From: DATKEJ01 sp963768715
GTDB lineage: Bacteria; Bacteroidota; Rhodothermia; Rhodothermales; DATKEJ01
Direction: 5' to 3'
Length of the DNA stretch: 64,000 nt
Assembly: GCA_963768715.1 (NCBI GenBank)
Contig: CAVYJC010000004.1
Span: 1 to 64,000 of the forward strand
Shown here piece by piece: positions 45,298-53,941 of the stretch; position 1 is the stretch's first letter, and each line of letters opens with the position of its first letter. The notes under the pieces are model-generated. The model was given only the letters and a program-made list of their open reading frames with translations, ran no database searches and had not been told where the DNA came from. A program made the position numbers and the translations under genes.

Positions 45298-46754
45298 ATG
45301 CAACTTCCGCTCTGCCGCCTGCCAGCTTCCGGCCCTCTTCAGCGGGATCGTCATCCCACCCGTCTGCTCCAGCAGATCCCACATTCGATTGCGCATCTCC
45401 GTAATGCGCTCCTGTTGATCGGGCTCGAAAATCAGGTTGTGCTGCTCCTTCGGATCCAGCTTCAGGTCATACAGCTCCTGTAAATCCCACACGCCCTGAT
45501 AGAAGATGTACTTGTAGCGGTCCCCCCTCAGCGCGAAAACTGTCGGCGTGTGCGGGAAGGCGTATTCCCAGTAGTACTCATAGAGAAACTCGTTGCTGCC
45601 TTCAGGCTCCCCGCCGGCAAGCACAGGAAGGAACGAATGTCCGTCCATCCGATCGGGCGTCGGAATGCCGGCGATGTCGAGGATCGTCGGGGCGATGTCG
45701 ATGTTGCGGATGAGGCTCTCCGTCACCGACCCCTTCTTGATGAACCCCGGCGCATAGGCGAGCATCGGCACGCGAATGGACTCCTCGTACGCCTGACGCT
45801 TATCGATCAAGCCGTGCTCTCCCAGCATGAATCCATTGTCACCCATGTAGAACACGATCGTGTTGTCGTCCAACCCGTTCTGATCGACGAAGTCGAGAAC
45901 GCGCCCGACGCTTTCGTCCACCGCCAGTAGCGTCTCGCAGTACCTCCGGTAGAACGTGTCGAAGTCCAACTGACCATGATAGGCAAAGTCGACGCCGTGC
46001 CATCCATATCGCTGTTCCTGGACCCAGTGCGGCTTGTCGCGGTAGTTCGATTCGGTGTTCGCCATCGACGCGGGATAGGGAATCTTGACGTCCTTGTATC
46101 GTCCGGCGTGGCGCGGCGCCGGCTCGAACTCTGCATGGACCGCTTTGTGGAGAGGAAGAGGAAGAAGGGCTTGTCGGGCGACTTGACGCGTTCTTTCAGC
46201 CAGTCGATCGCGAACTCCGTCAGGAGGTCCGTCGTGTAGCCTTCGTATTTCTTCCGCGTCCCGTCGACATTCAGCGTCGGATCAAAATACACACCCTGCC
46301 CGCGGAAGCTGATCCACTTGTCAAAACCCGGCTTGGGATCGTCGGTGTCTTCGCCCATGTGCCACTTACCCATGAATGCGGTCGTGTACCCGGCATCCTG
46401 AAGATCGCGCGGGAAGAATCGGACGTCGGGCGGAATCGGACTCGTATTGTCGACCACGCGATGATGGTGGGCATACTGGCCGGTGAATATCGACGCGCGA
46501 CTCGGGGAGCAGAGCGAGGTGGTCACGAAAGCATTCTTCAGGTGAATGCCCTCCGCCGCCATCCGGTCGAGCGATGGCGTTTCCAGGAATTTCGGAGCGC
46601 CCTCGTGGAAGCTCATGAAGTCGTAGCGGTGATCGTCGCTCAGAATGAAGATGACGTTCGTGGGTTTGGTCTGGGCGAAGGCCGTACCGGCGCCGAGGAG
46701 GATGAGTACGACAATAAGACAGGCCTCAACAGCCCGACCTAATTCATTCCGCAT
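45295..46754 (-). pseudogene. Type I sulfatase, one frameshift
   Basis: About 486 residues. The start is best placed at 46754 (MRNELGRAVEACLIVVLILL, signal peptide), because everything upstream is heptamer repeat. Motifs: VIFILSDDHRYDF (metal-binding Asp pair), TSLCSPSRASIFTGQ (CxPxR site for formylglycine), TAFMGKWHMG, YMGDNGFMLGEHG. The C-terminal part has DLQELYDLKLDPKEQHNL. One missing C near 46148 breaks the frame (FLFLS|HKAVHAEFEPAP). It removes sulfate esters from glycans, so the substrate may be partly sulfated. An anaerobic or FGE-type maturase is not in the window. Confidence 0.87.
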
Positions 46755-46803
46755 TGCTAATTGCTCATTGCTAATTGCTAATTCCTCATTTTCCATAACT
46801 CCA
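46741..46803. repeat. Nine-unit heptamer array at sulfatase start
   Basis: aattcat, tccgcat, tgctaat, tgctcat, tgctaat, tgctaat, tcctcat, tttccat, aactcca. It fills the whole gap between GH3 and sulfatase and runs a few codons into the sulfatase gene (MRNEL). Confidence 0.92.
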
Positions 46804-46809
46804 TTCCCC

Positions 46810-49032
46810 CTACTCACGGGTCAGCTCAAACTCCAGCTCCGTCACGTCTTCCGATGACGAGCCCACATAGACCTTGAAGATCCCCGGCTCGACGACAGGC
46901 TTCATGTCGAGACCGTAGAACGAAAGATCGTCCTTGGAAAGCGTGAAGGAGATACTTACTGATTCACCGGGATCGATCGTGATCCGTTTGAACCGTTTCA
47001 ATTCTTTCACCGGCCGCGTAACGCTCGCCGTCACGTCCTGAATATAGACCTGCACCACTTCGTCCCCGGTGCGATCGCCCGTGTTCGTGACCGTCGCCCC
47101 GACCTTGATCTGAAGATACTCGGACAGCGGCGTCATCTGGGGTGTAACCGAAACATCCGAGAAAGAGAATGTCGTGTAGCTGAGGCCGTAGCCGAATGGA
47201 TAGAGCGGCGTCCACGGCGCATCGATATACTTCGATGTGTACTTGTCCGTCGTGCTCGGTGGCCGGCCCGTGTTCTTGTGGTTGTAGTAAAGCGGTATCT
47301 GTCCGACAGTCACCGGGAATGTAGACGGCAGTTTGCCGCCGGGATTATAGTCGCCGAAAAGCACGTCCGCCACCGCGTTGCCCATCTCGTTGCCGAGGAA
47401 CCACGTCTCGAGGATCGCCTGGGCGTGCTCGTCCAGCCACGGGATTGCGAGCGGGCGCCCGTTCATCAGCACGACCACGACCGGCTTCCCGAGGGCCATG
47501 ACGACCTCGGCCAGCTCGCGCTGGACGCCGGGAAGTCCGATGTGCGCCCTGTTCAAAGCCTCCGCACTCATGTCTTGATGTTCTCCGAGCACCATCACGA
47601 CAGCATCCGCCCGATCGGCCGCCGACACGGCTTCTTCGAATCCAGACATGTCATCGCCCTGGACGTCGGCGCCTTTGGCGAAAATCACCTCAGTCGAATC
47701 CGAAAAAGCGTCCCGAATTCCCTGTAGGATGGTGACAGCCTCCTCTGCCCGTCCCGCCGCGGCCCAGCCGCCCAGCGTGGCGCGGGCGTCGTCTGCAAGC
47801 GGACCGATGACGGCAATGGTCTTCATTCCCTTCGACAGCGGGAGCGTTTCAGACTCGTTCTTGAGCAGCACAATCGATTTCCTCGCCATTGCGCGCGATG
47901 CCGCGACGTGATCTGGATTGAGCAGGAGGCGTGCCTCGCGCTCCAGGTCGCTGTATCGGTAGGGGTCCTCGAACAGGCCCAATTCGTATTTCGCGTCGAG
48001 CACCCGACGCACTGCCTTGTCCACCGTCTCCATGTCGACGCGGCCGTCGTCGATCGCCGCGGGTAGATCCTTCAGGTAGATCTCGCTCACCATGTCGACG
48101 TCTACGCCCGCGTTGATGGCCAGCACGCCGGCATCCGTGCGGTTGCCCGCCACGCCGTGCTGAATCAGCTCTAGGATTCCGGTGTAGTCGCTGACGAGGA
48201 TTCCGTCCCATCCCCATTCTCCGCGCAGCACGCCGTTAATGAGGCGTTTGTTGGCATGCATCGGTACGCCGCCGATTTCGTTGAATGCGGCCATGACAGA
48301 ACCTACCCCTGCGTCCACCGCCGCCTTGAACGGCGGCAGGTAAACATCTCGCAAGGTTCTCTCGGAGATATCCGCGGTGTTATAGTCGCGGCCGCCCTCG
48401 GCGGCTCCGTAGGCAACGTAGTGCTTGGCCGTCGCGAGCACCGTGCTGTCCACCGAGAGGTCCGTTCCCTGGAAACCGTGCACCTTGGCCGCGGCCATGA
48501 CCGAGCCCAGGTAGGGGTCTTCACCCGAGCCCTCGATGATTCGCCCCCAACGGGGGTCGCGTGCGATGTCGACCATCGGCGCGTATGTCCAGTGCAGGCC
48601 CGCCGCACTCGCTTCGATCGCGGCGATCCGCGCATCGTTTTCCACCGCCTCGGGATCGAAGCTGCTCGCCTCTGCAATGGGAACCGGGAAAATCGTGCGG
48701 AACCCATGGATCACGTCATGCGCAAACAGGAGTGGAATTCCCAGACGCGACTCTTCGACGGCGATCCGCTGGAGCTTCTTCGTGTACTCGGCGCCGTATA
48801 TGCTCAGAAACGAGCCTACGTGGCCCGCGCGGATCTGCTCCTCACCGCCTTCTTCTGCTACCGGACCCGTGACACTCCATCCCCCGCGGTACTGCGTTAG
48901 CTGCCCAAGCTTCTCCTCCGTCGTCATGACGTTCATCAGGGAGTCGATCAGGGCCTTTCCGTCCATACTCATGTTCTGGGCGTGGGCCAGGGCGGGCAGG
49001 AGGAGGAGGGCGATTGCTTGGATGGCAGTCAT
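46810..49032 (-). CDS. bglX: GH3 beta-glucosidase (BglX-like)
   Basis: 740 residues from the ATG at 49032, where MTAIQAIALLLLPALAHAQ is a signal peptide. The frame stays open a further 330 codons upstream only because the 168-bp repeat contains no stops. BglX order: LIDSLMNVMTTEEKLGQLTQ, IPLLFAHDVIHGFRTIFPVP, ATAKHYVAYGAAEGGRDYNT, nucleophile Asp in WDGILVSDYTG, alpha/beta sandwich (SIVLLKNESETLPL, VVMVLGEHQDMSAEA), C-terminal fibronectin-like domain (PLYPFGYGLSYTTF). It splits beta-linked gluco-oligosaccharides. Downstream of two GH144 genes it fits cleavage of sophorose-type products. Confidence 0.92.
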   Translation of the reverse strand: MTAIQAIALLLLPALAHAQNMSMDGKALIDSLMNVMTTEEKLGQLTQYRGGWSVTGPVAEEGGEEQIRAGHVGSFLSIYGAEYTKKLQRIAVEESRLGIPLLFAHDVIHGFRTIFPVPIAEASSFDPEAVENDARIAAIEASAAGLHWTYAPMVDIARDPRWGRIIEGSGEDPYLGSVMAAAKVHGFQGTDLSVDSTVLATAKHYVAYGAAEGGRDYNTADISERTLRDVYLPPFKAAVDAGVGSVMAAFNEIGGVPMHANKRLINGVLRGEWGWDGILVSDYTGILELIQHGVAGNRTDAGVLAINAGVDVDMVSEIYLKDLPAAIDDGRVDMETVDKAVRRVLDAKYELGLFEDPYRYSDLEREARLLLNPDHVAASRAMARKSIVLLKNESETLPLSKGMKTIAVIGPLADDARATLGGWAAAGRAEEAVTILQGIRDAFSDSTEVIFAKGADVQGDDMSGFEEAVSAADRADAVVMVLGEHQDMSAEALNRAHIGLPGVQRELAEVVMALGKPVVVVLMNGRPLAIPWLDEHAQAILETWFLGNEMGNAVADVLFGDYNPGGKLPSTFPVTVGQIPLYYNHKNTGRPPSTTDKYTSKYIDAPWTPLYPFGYGLSYTTFSFSDVSVTPQMTPLSEYLQIKVGATVTNTGDRTGDEVVQVYIQDVTASVTRPVKELKRFKRITIDPGESVSISFTLSKDDLSFYGLDMKPVVEPGIFKVYVGSSSEDVTELEFELTRE

Positions 49033-49068
49033 GATAGCGTTTCTGAAAGTCCCCCCTTCGCCGGTCCT

Positions 49069-49860
49069 CGCCGGGCTGAAGCCCGGCTCGGAGGGTGGGG
49101 CGGCGTTCCGTTGCCCCGGGCTGAAGCCCGGGGTGGCTGGCCGGATCCCACCGCTACGACCAATGCCCGGGGTGACTCTTTGGACTGCCGATCCGCGGCC
49201 GATGACCGGTTCGGAAGGCTCGGCGAGGACGTGACTCGCCGGGCTGAAGCCCGGCTCGGGGGGTGGGGCGGCGTTCCGTTGCCCCGGGCTGAAGCCCGGG
49301 GTGGCTGGCCGGATCCCACCGCTACGACCAATGCCCGGGGTGACTCTTTGGACTGCCGGTCCGCGGCCGATGACCGGTTCGGAAGGCTCGGCGAGGACGT
49401 GACTCGCCGGGCTGAAGCCCGGCTCGGGGGGTGGGGCGGCGTTCCGTTGCCCCGGGCTGAAGCCCGGGGTGGCTGGCCGGATCCCACCGCTACGACCAAT
49501 GCCCGGGGTGACTCTTTGGACTGCCGGTCCGCGGCCGATGACCGGTTCGGAAGGCTCGGCGAGGACGTGACTCGCCGGGCTGAAGCCCGGCTCGGGGGGT
49601 GGGGCGGCGTTCCGTTGCCCCGGGCTGAAGCCCGGGGTGGCTGGCCGGATCCCACCGCTACGACCAATGCCCGGGGTGACTCTTTGGACTGCCGGTCCGC
49701 GGCCGATGACCGGTTCGGAAGGCTCGGCGAGGACGTGACTCGCCGGGCTGAAGCCCGGCTCGGGGGGTGGGGCGGCGTTCCGTTGCCCCGGGCTGAAGCC
49801 CGGGGTGGCTGGCCCGCCATCGACGCTACGACCGTTGCCCGAGGTGGCCGGCCCGATTTC
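49069..49860. repeat. 168-bp tandem repeat, about 4.6 copies
   Basis: Copies start at 49069, 49237, 49405, 49573 and 49741, exactly 168 bp apart and nearly identical. The last copy is partial and fades by about 49855. Each unit carries two hairpins, GCCGGGCTGAAGCCCGGC and CCCCGGGCTGAAGCCCGGGG. Since 168 is 56 codons, three frames on the two strands stay open across it; none looks like protein. It separates GH3 from the upstream GH144 operon. Confidence 0.96.
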
Positions 49861-49915
49861 GCCTTCGAAAGCAACGTCCGGCGAGATTGACCCAGACCGT
49901 GAAAATTGGATAGCC

Positions 49916-49980
49916 ACCCCGCGCTTCAGCGCGGGGTCGTGGACCGGCAAAACGTTCGCCGAGCACGGTTTCAACCGTGC
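49916..49980. repeat. Two TTCA-loop hairpins
   Basis: ACCCCGCGCTTCAGCGCGGGGT (49916-49937, perfect apart from its loop) and GCACGGTTTCAACCGTGC (49963-49980). They have the same tetraloop style as the 168-bp repeat and the cluster at 11610-11733, but different stems. Confidence 0.85.
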
Positions 49981-50012
49981 GAGGCTCCTTCCGCCGTCAT
50001 TCCGGCGAACCC

Positions 50013-50047
50013 ATTCCTCGTTCCTCATTCCTCATTCCTCATTTTGT
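50013..50047. repeat. Heptamer array (attcctc) over a stop codon
   Basis: attcctc, gttcctc, attcctc, attcctc, attttgt. The array straddles the TGA (50025-50027) of the GH144 gene and encodes its last residues KMRNEE. Confidence 0.9.
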
Positions 50048-51503
50048 CCTCGAGCCAGCCGCCGGTAAATCCAGCCCGCTCGAGACCTCGCACAATGTAA
50101 GGGCTTCGTTTCATGGTCTCCCAGACGAGCTCCGTCCTGAAATTCTCCGCCATGATCATGATCGGGCCCTGGTCAATGCCCAGGTAGTCGGTATCGAACC
50201 ATCCTTGACCGTCCACGACGTGACCGTGCCGGACTTCCGCGTTGGCATACGTGAACGTCGGGTTGAAAGCGTCCAGAAATCCATACGTGGAGAACAATGG
50301 CTCGCCGTACCGCTCCTTCATCGCCTTGAGCGCCGCGATCGCCTCGACCGGTGCGAATGCAATCGATCCGCCCGCGGCTGTAGGCGCAATCGTACCGTCA
50401 TCGTTGATGCGGCGGCTGCTGGCTCCGCGCGCCGAGTACCCTCCGAAGCGCTGCTCCCCCTCCTCCATATCGACGCGAACGCCTGGTCCATCACAAGCCG
50501 TTAGGCCCCAGATGTCCGGGCCATAGTCGGTCCAACCTCCGGGATTCTCCACGGCATACGCCCGCTGGGAGAGGGTGGCCCGCACGGAGTTTTCGAAATA
50601 GTCGATGCCCTTCTCGCGCATGTACGCATCTTGAATTCCCCGAAAGTCAATCCATGCCTGCGAATACTGGTGTCCGAACAGCGGACTGAAATTCACCTGT
50701 TCGTAACCATAAAAGTCACTCCATTCGTACGTGCTCGTCCAGGCTTGCCATGCGTCCGGACGAATCGGATGCGTGGGCGAGCCAAGCGCCAGCAGGTAGA
50801 GGATCATTGCCTCGTTATATCCCTGGTACTGGGAGCCGTTGAAGCCGCGGCCGGCCTCGGGATGCCAGCCCATCGTGATAAGAGGCGGCTCGTCACGAAA
50901 CCAGTCCCATTCGACCCGGCGATAGAGCGAATCGGCGTACGCTCGGATCGCGCCCTCGGTAGAATTCCCCCGATCAAAATACTCTTGGGAAAAGAGCACC
51001 CCGGCAAGAAGGAGGGCGGTGTCGATGGTCGACAGCTCCGAATTACTGTAGCGTCGCCCCGTGTCGAAGCGAAGGAAGTGATAGAAGAAACCGTGATAGC
51101 CTGAGACGGACGCAGTATCCGCGCCCTGCGGCAACTCCCAGAAATACCGCAGCGTGTTGAGCGTGCGCTCGGCCGCCTCGTCTCGGGTCACGTATCCCCT
51201 CTCCACGCCGATCCCGTAAGCGGTGAGGGCAAAACCGACAGCTGCGATGCTGGAAAAGGTCAGATTCGGCGCTCTGTCGGGCGTCAGGCCGGTTTCGTTG
51301 TCGGTGAGATCCCAGAAGTAGCCGAACGTCCGCGCCTGGAGTGTGTCGAGAAAGGGATCGTTCTTCAAGTCGCCAGGAGGGGTTTGGGGACCCGGAGCCC
51401 CGGCCTGAGGTTGCCCACAGGCTGAGATGGACGCCCCAGCGAACGCGAGAACTACAACGGCCGCCAGAGATCGAATCCCAAACCGTATTGCTTTGGATCT
51501 CAT
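50025..51503 (-). CDS. GH144-type glucanase, lipoprotein
   Basis: 492 residues. Lipoprotein signal (VVVLAFAGASISACG). The alpha6/alpha6 barrel of the glucoamylase-like GH144 family shows FGYFWDLTDNETGLTPDRAP, SSIAAVGFALTAYGIG, SVSGYHGFFYHFLRFDTGRR, ELSTIDTALLLAGVLFSQEY, MGWHPEAGRGF, GYNEAMILYLLALGSP, PLFGHQYSQAWIDFRGIQD, DDGTIAPTAAGGSIAF and WFDTDYLGIDQGPIMIMAEN. GH144 members studied so far are endo-beta-1,2-glucanases or related. Probably tethered to the outer membrane. Its ATG overlaps the upstream GH144 stop (ATGA). The C-terminal KMRNEE comes from a heptamer array. Confidence 0.92.
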   Translation of the reverse strand: MRSKAIRFGIRSLAAVVVLAFAGASISACGQPQAGAPGPQTPPGDLKNDPFLDTLQARTFGYFWDLTDNETGLTPDRAPNLTFSSIAAVGFALTAYGIGVERGYVTRDEAAERTLNTLRYFWELPQGADTASVSGYHGFFYHFLRFDTGRRYSNSELSTIDTALLLAGVLFSQEYFDRGNSTEGAIRAYADSLYRRVEWDWFRDEPPLITMGWHPEAGRGFNGSQYQGYNEAMILYLLALGSPTHPIRPDAWQAWTSTYEWSDFYGYEQVNFSPLFGHQYSQAWIDFRGIQDAYMREKGIDYFENSVRATLSQRAYAVENPGGWTDYGPDIWGLTACDGPGVRVDMEEGEQRFGGYSARGASSRRINDDGTIAPTAAGGSIAFAPVEAIAALKAMKERYGEPLFSTYGFLDAFNPTFTYANAEVRHGHVVDGQGWFDTDYLGIDQGPIMIMAENFRTELVWETMKRSPYIVRGLERAGFTGGWLEDKMRNEE

Positions 51504-53941
51504 TTGAGATGAATCAATTGGCCCGTTCGCACCTCATCGGCGAAGCGGAGTACGTACGTGTACAAACCCTGTGACCAGCTCGACCCGTCGATGCGGATCG
51601 CCTGCACACCGGCGGGACGGGGACCCCGATCGAGTGTCGCCACCCGCCGGCCGAGTGCATCGTAAACGCGCAGATCGACGTCACCCGGATAGGGAAGGGT
51701 AAAATGGAGCACGGCCGAGTCGCGGAACGGGTTCGGGGCACCCACCACCTCGAAATCGTCGCGAGGCAGTTCGGCGTCCGGCTCCGACCCTGTGCCCGTA
51801 GGCTGAAATCCGGCACGCTCCAGACCGCGCAGTATGTCGGCGTTCTTCATGAATCGCTCCCAAACGCCTTCCGTCCGGTAGTTTTCTATCATGAGCAGAA
51901 TTGGTCCCTGATCGATGCCGATGTAATCGGTGTCGAACCAGTCTGCTTCCAAATTGAACGCGTCGCGAAAACCGTACGGCCCCCAGATCCGGGTTCGATA
52001 CGCGTCGTACATGTGGCGCAGGGCGGCAATGGATTCGTCCGGTGTGAACACGATCGATCCGCCGGCCGCCGTCGGCGCAATCGTGCCGTCGTCATTCTGT
52101 GCCGGAGGAGCCCCGCGCGCCTTGTAGCCGGTCGGACCATCAGACGCCGTCAGACCCCAGAGGTTAGGGCCGTACCCTTCCCAACCCAACGGATTCGCCA
52201 CGCAGTATGCCCGGTTGGCCAGGGTGGCACGTCGAGAATTCTCGAAGTAGTCGATGTCTCGATTCCGCGTGAAGGCGTCCTGGATCCCACGAAAGTCGAC
52301 CCAGACCTGGGTGTACTGGTGACCGAAGAGCGGCGGAAAACGAATGAACGTCATGCGGTAATAGGTTTCCCAGTCGTATCCACTCGTCCAGCCGTACCAT
52401 GCGTTTGCCGGAATCGGATGCGTCGGCGAACCAAGCGCGAGGACATACAAAATCATGGCCTCGTTGTATCCGGTCCAGTCGTACGGAAGGAATCCTGATT
52501 CCGGATGCCAGCCGAGGCTGACGAGAGGCAATCTCGGTGAAGCCCAATTCCAGTCGACGCGCTGGTATATCGAATCGGCCAGGGCCCGAATCTCTTCCTC
52601 TTGAGGGTCGTCACCGTCGAAGTATTCCCTCACGAAGAGTACGCCACCCAAAAGCAGTGACGTGTCGATCGTCGACAGTTCGGTCGTGCCCGATCGTTTG
52701 CCGGTCGCCATATTCAGGAAGTGATAGTAGAAACCGTGATAACCTGTCACGCCGGCCGCGTCGGGTCCCCGTGAGCTGCTCCAGAAGAACTGCAGCGTCG
52801 TCAACGCGCGACTCAGTCCCTCGTCGCGATCGATCCAGCCTCGATCGATCGCGATTGGTATTCCGGTCAGCCCGAAACCGACGGATGCAATGCTGGCATT
52901 CGACGTTGGCGTACTCCGATCCTTGATCAGACCGTTCTCCGGATTCGCCTCGTACCAGAAGAAGTCGAACGCGGAATGGGAAACGAGCTCCAGAAATTCT
53001 TCGTCAGACAGCTGCCTGGGCGCCGCCACGATCTCTTCTGAGAGTCCGCTCGACTGCCCACCCACGCCGATTGCCTCGACGGCGTAGCGGTACTCAACGC
53101 CGTTCTCGACGTCGAAATCGACGAACGTGGATCCGACGAGCGAGCTCGTGATCCGCGCCAGCACCTCCGCGGCTCCGGCGGCACGATAAACATAATGGCC
53201 GAGAGCCCCTTCCGGCGCATCCCAGCGTAGAATGACACTGCGATCCCCAACCCGCGTCGAAAGGTTGGCAGGAGGCGACGTAGGTGGCTGCGTGCTGCTT
53301 GAAACGGCAACGATGAGATCGAACCAGAGCGTGCGGGTCTCGGAATTGGTGGCGCTGTCGGCAAATCGAACCGTCTTCGTACCGGCAATGGTAAAACCTC
53401 CAACCGGCTGGAAATCGTCGATGGGAATTGCCACGCGTTGCCATGTGGCCGTGTCGGCGTCGAGACCGTCGAGGTAGTCACCAAGCGCAATCAGGCCCGT
53501 CTTGTCGCTATCGGTGTCCTCAAGGCCGATACGCGGCAACTCTGCGGCGTTGATTGCGGATGGACCATTGAGAAACAAGAGAAGCGAGTCCATCTCGGAG
53601 AGATCCTGACCGGCCCAACCCGGAGCCGCGACGAACATCTCCCAGCGCCCGGCGCCGTGCCGATATTGGAGAAGCCCGGAGGTGGTCCCGACATACGCGT
53701 GCGTTGCATCGACCGGCAGCTTGGTGGCGTCCGAACCGAGCCGCTTCAGGTAATCTCCTCCTTCGACGAAGCCGTAAGACGCGTCACGGTACTCAGTTCC
53801 ACCCTGGTCCTCGTCATCAAAAATGAGGACGTACTGTGCATTCGATCGCGACGTCGAGCCTGCGACGATCGTCACGAGAAACAGAGCGGTAATCTCCCAC
53901 CTGAGCAGCGACAAAATCGGGTGTCCTTCTGTGCAATGCAT
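51500..53941 (-). CDS. GH144-type glucanase with T9SS tail
   Basis: 813 residues with signal peptide TALFLVTIVAGSTSRSNAQ. The order is a galactose-binding-like beta domain (YVLIFDDEDQGGTEYRDASY, WFDLIVAV), an FN3 domain (PPANLSTRVGDRSVILRWDA), the GH144 catalytic barrel (AFDFFWYEANPENGLIKD, VTGYHGFYYHFLNMATGKRS, GYNEAMILYVLALGSP, PTAAGGSIVFTPDESIAALR, WFDTDYIGIDQGPILLMIEN) and a T9SS type-A domain (VVGAPNPFRDSAVLHFTL ... GLYTYVLRFAD). It should act outside the cell while its lipoprotein paralogue downstream stays anchored. Its ATG shares one base with the PorV stop (TGATG). Confidence 0.93.
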   Translation of the reverse strand: MHCTEGHPILSLLRWEITALFLVTIVAGSTSRSNAQYVLIFDDEDQGGTEYRDASYGFVEGGDYLKRLGSDATKLPVDATHAYVGTTSGLLQYRHGAGRWEMFVAAPGWAGQDLSEMDSLLLFLNGPSAINAAELPRIGLEDTDSDKTGLIALGDYLDGLDADTATWQRVAIPIDDFQPVGGFTIAGTKTVRFADSATNSETRTLWFDLIVAVSSSTQPPTSPPANLSTRVGDRSVILRWDAPEGALGHYVYRAAGAAEVLARITSSLVGSTFVDFDVENGVEYRYAVEAIGVGGQSSGLSEEIVAAPRQLSDEEFLELVSHSAFDFFWYEANPENGLIKDRSTPTSNASIASVGFGLTGIPIAIDRGWIDRDEGLSRALTTLQFFWSSSRGPDAAGVTGYHGFYYHFLNMATGKRSGTTELSTIDTSLLLGGVLFVREYFDGDDPQEEEIRALADSIYQRVDWNWASPRLPLVSLGWHPESGFLPYDWTGYNEAMILYVLALGSPTHPIPANAWYGWTSGYDWETYYRMTFIRFPPLFGHQYTQVWVDFRGIQDAFTRNRDIDYFENSRRATLANRAYCVANPLGWEGYGPNLWGLTASDGPTGYKARGAPPAQNDDGTIAPTAAGGSIVFTPDESIAALRHMYDAYRTRIWGPYGFRDAFNLEADWFDTDYIGIDQGPILLMIENYRTEGVWERFMKNADILRGLERAGFQPTGTGSEPDAELPRDDFEVVGAPNPFRDSAVLHFTLPYPGDVDLRVYDALGRRVATLDRGPRPAGVQAIRIDGSSWSQGLYTYVLRFADEVRTGQLIHLK

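Noticed and set aside
48982..49890. Long open frames on both strands across 49-49.9 kb (302 and 281 codons)
   Set aside because: Same cause: the 168-bp repeat is open in several frames. The peptides are Gly/Arg/Ala-rich with no domain and lie over the GH3 start.
49033..50028. N-terminal extension of the GH3 frame by ~330 codons with 56-residue repeats
   Set aside because: The extension is the translated 168-bp hairpin repeat; the unit is a multiple of three and has no stop. A clear signal peptide starts at 49032, so the extension is not protein.
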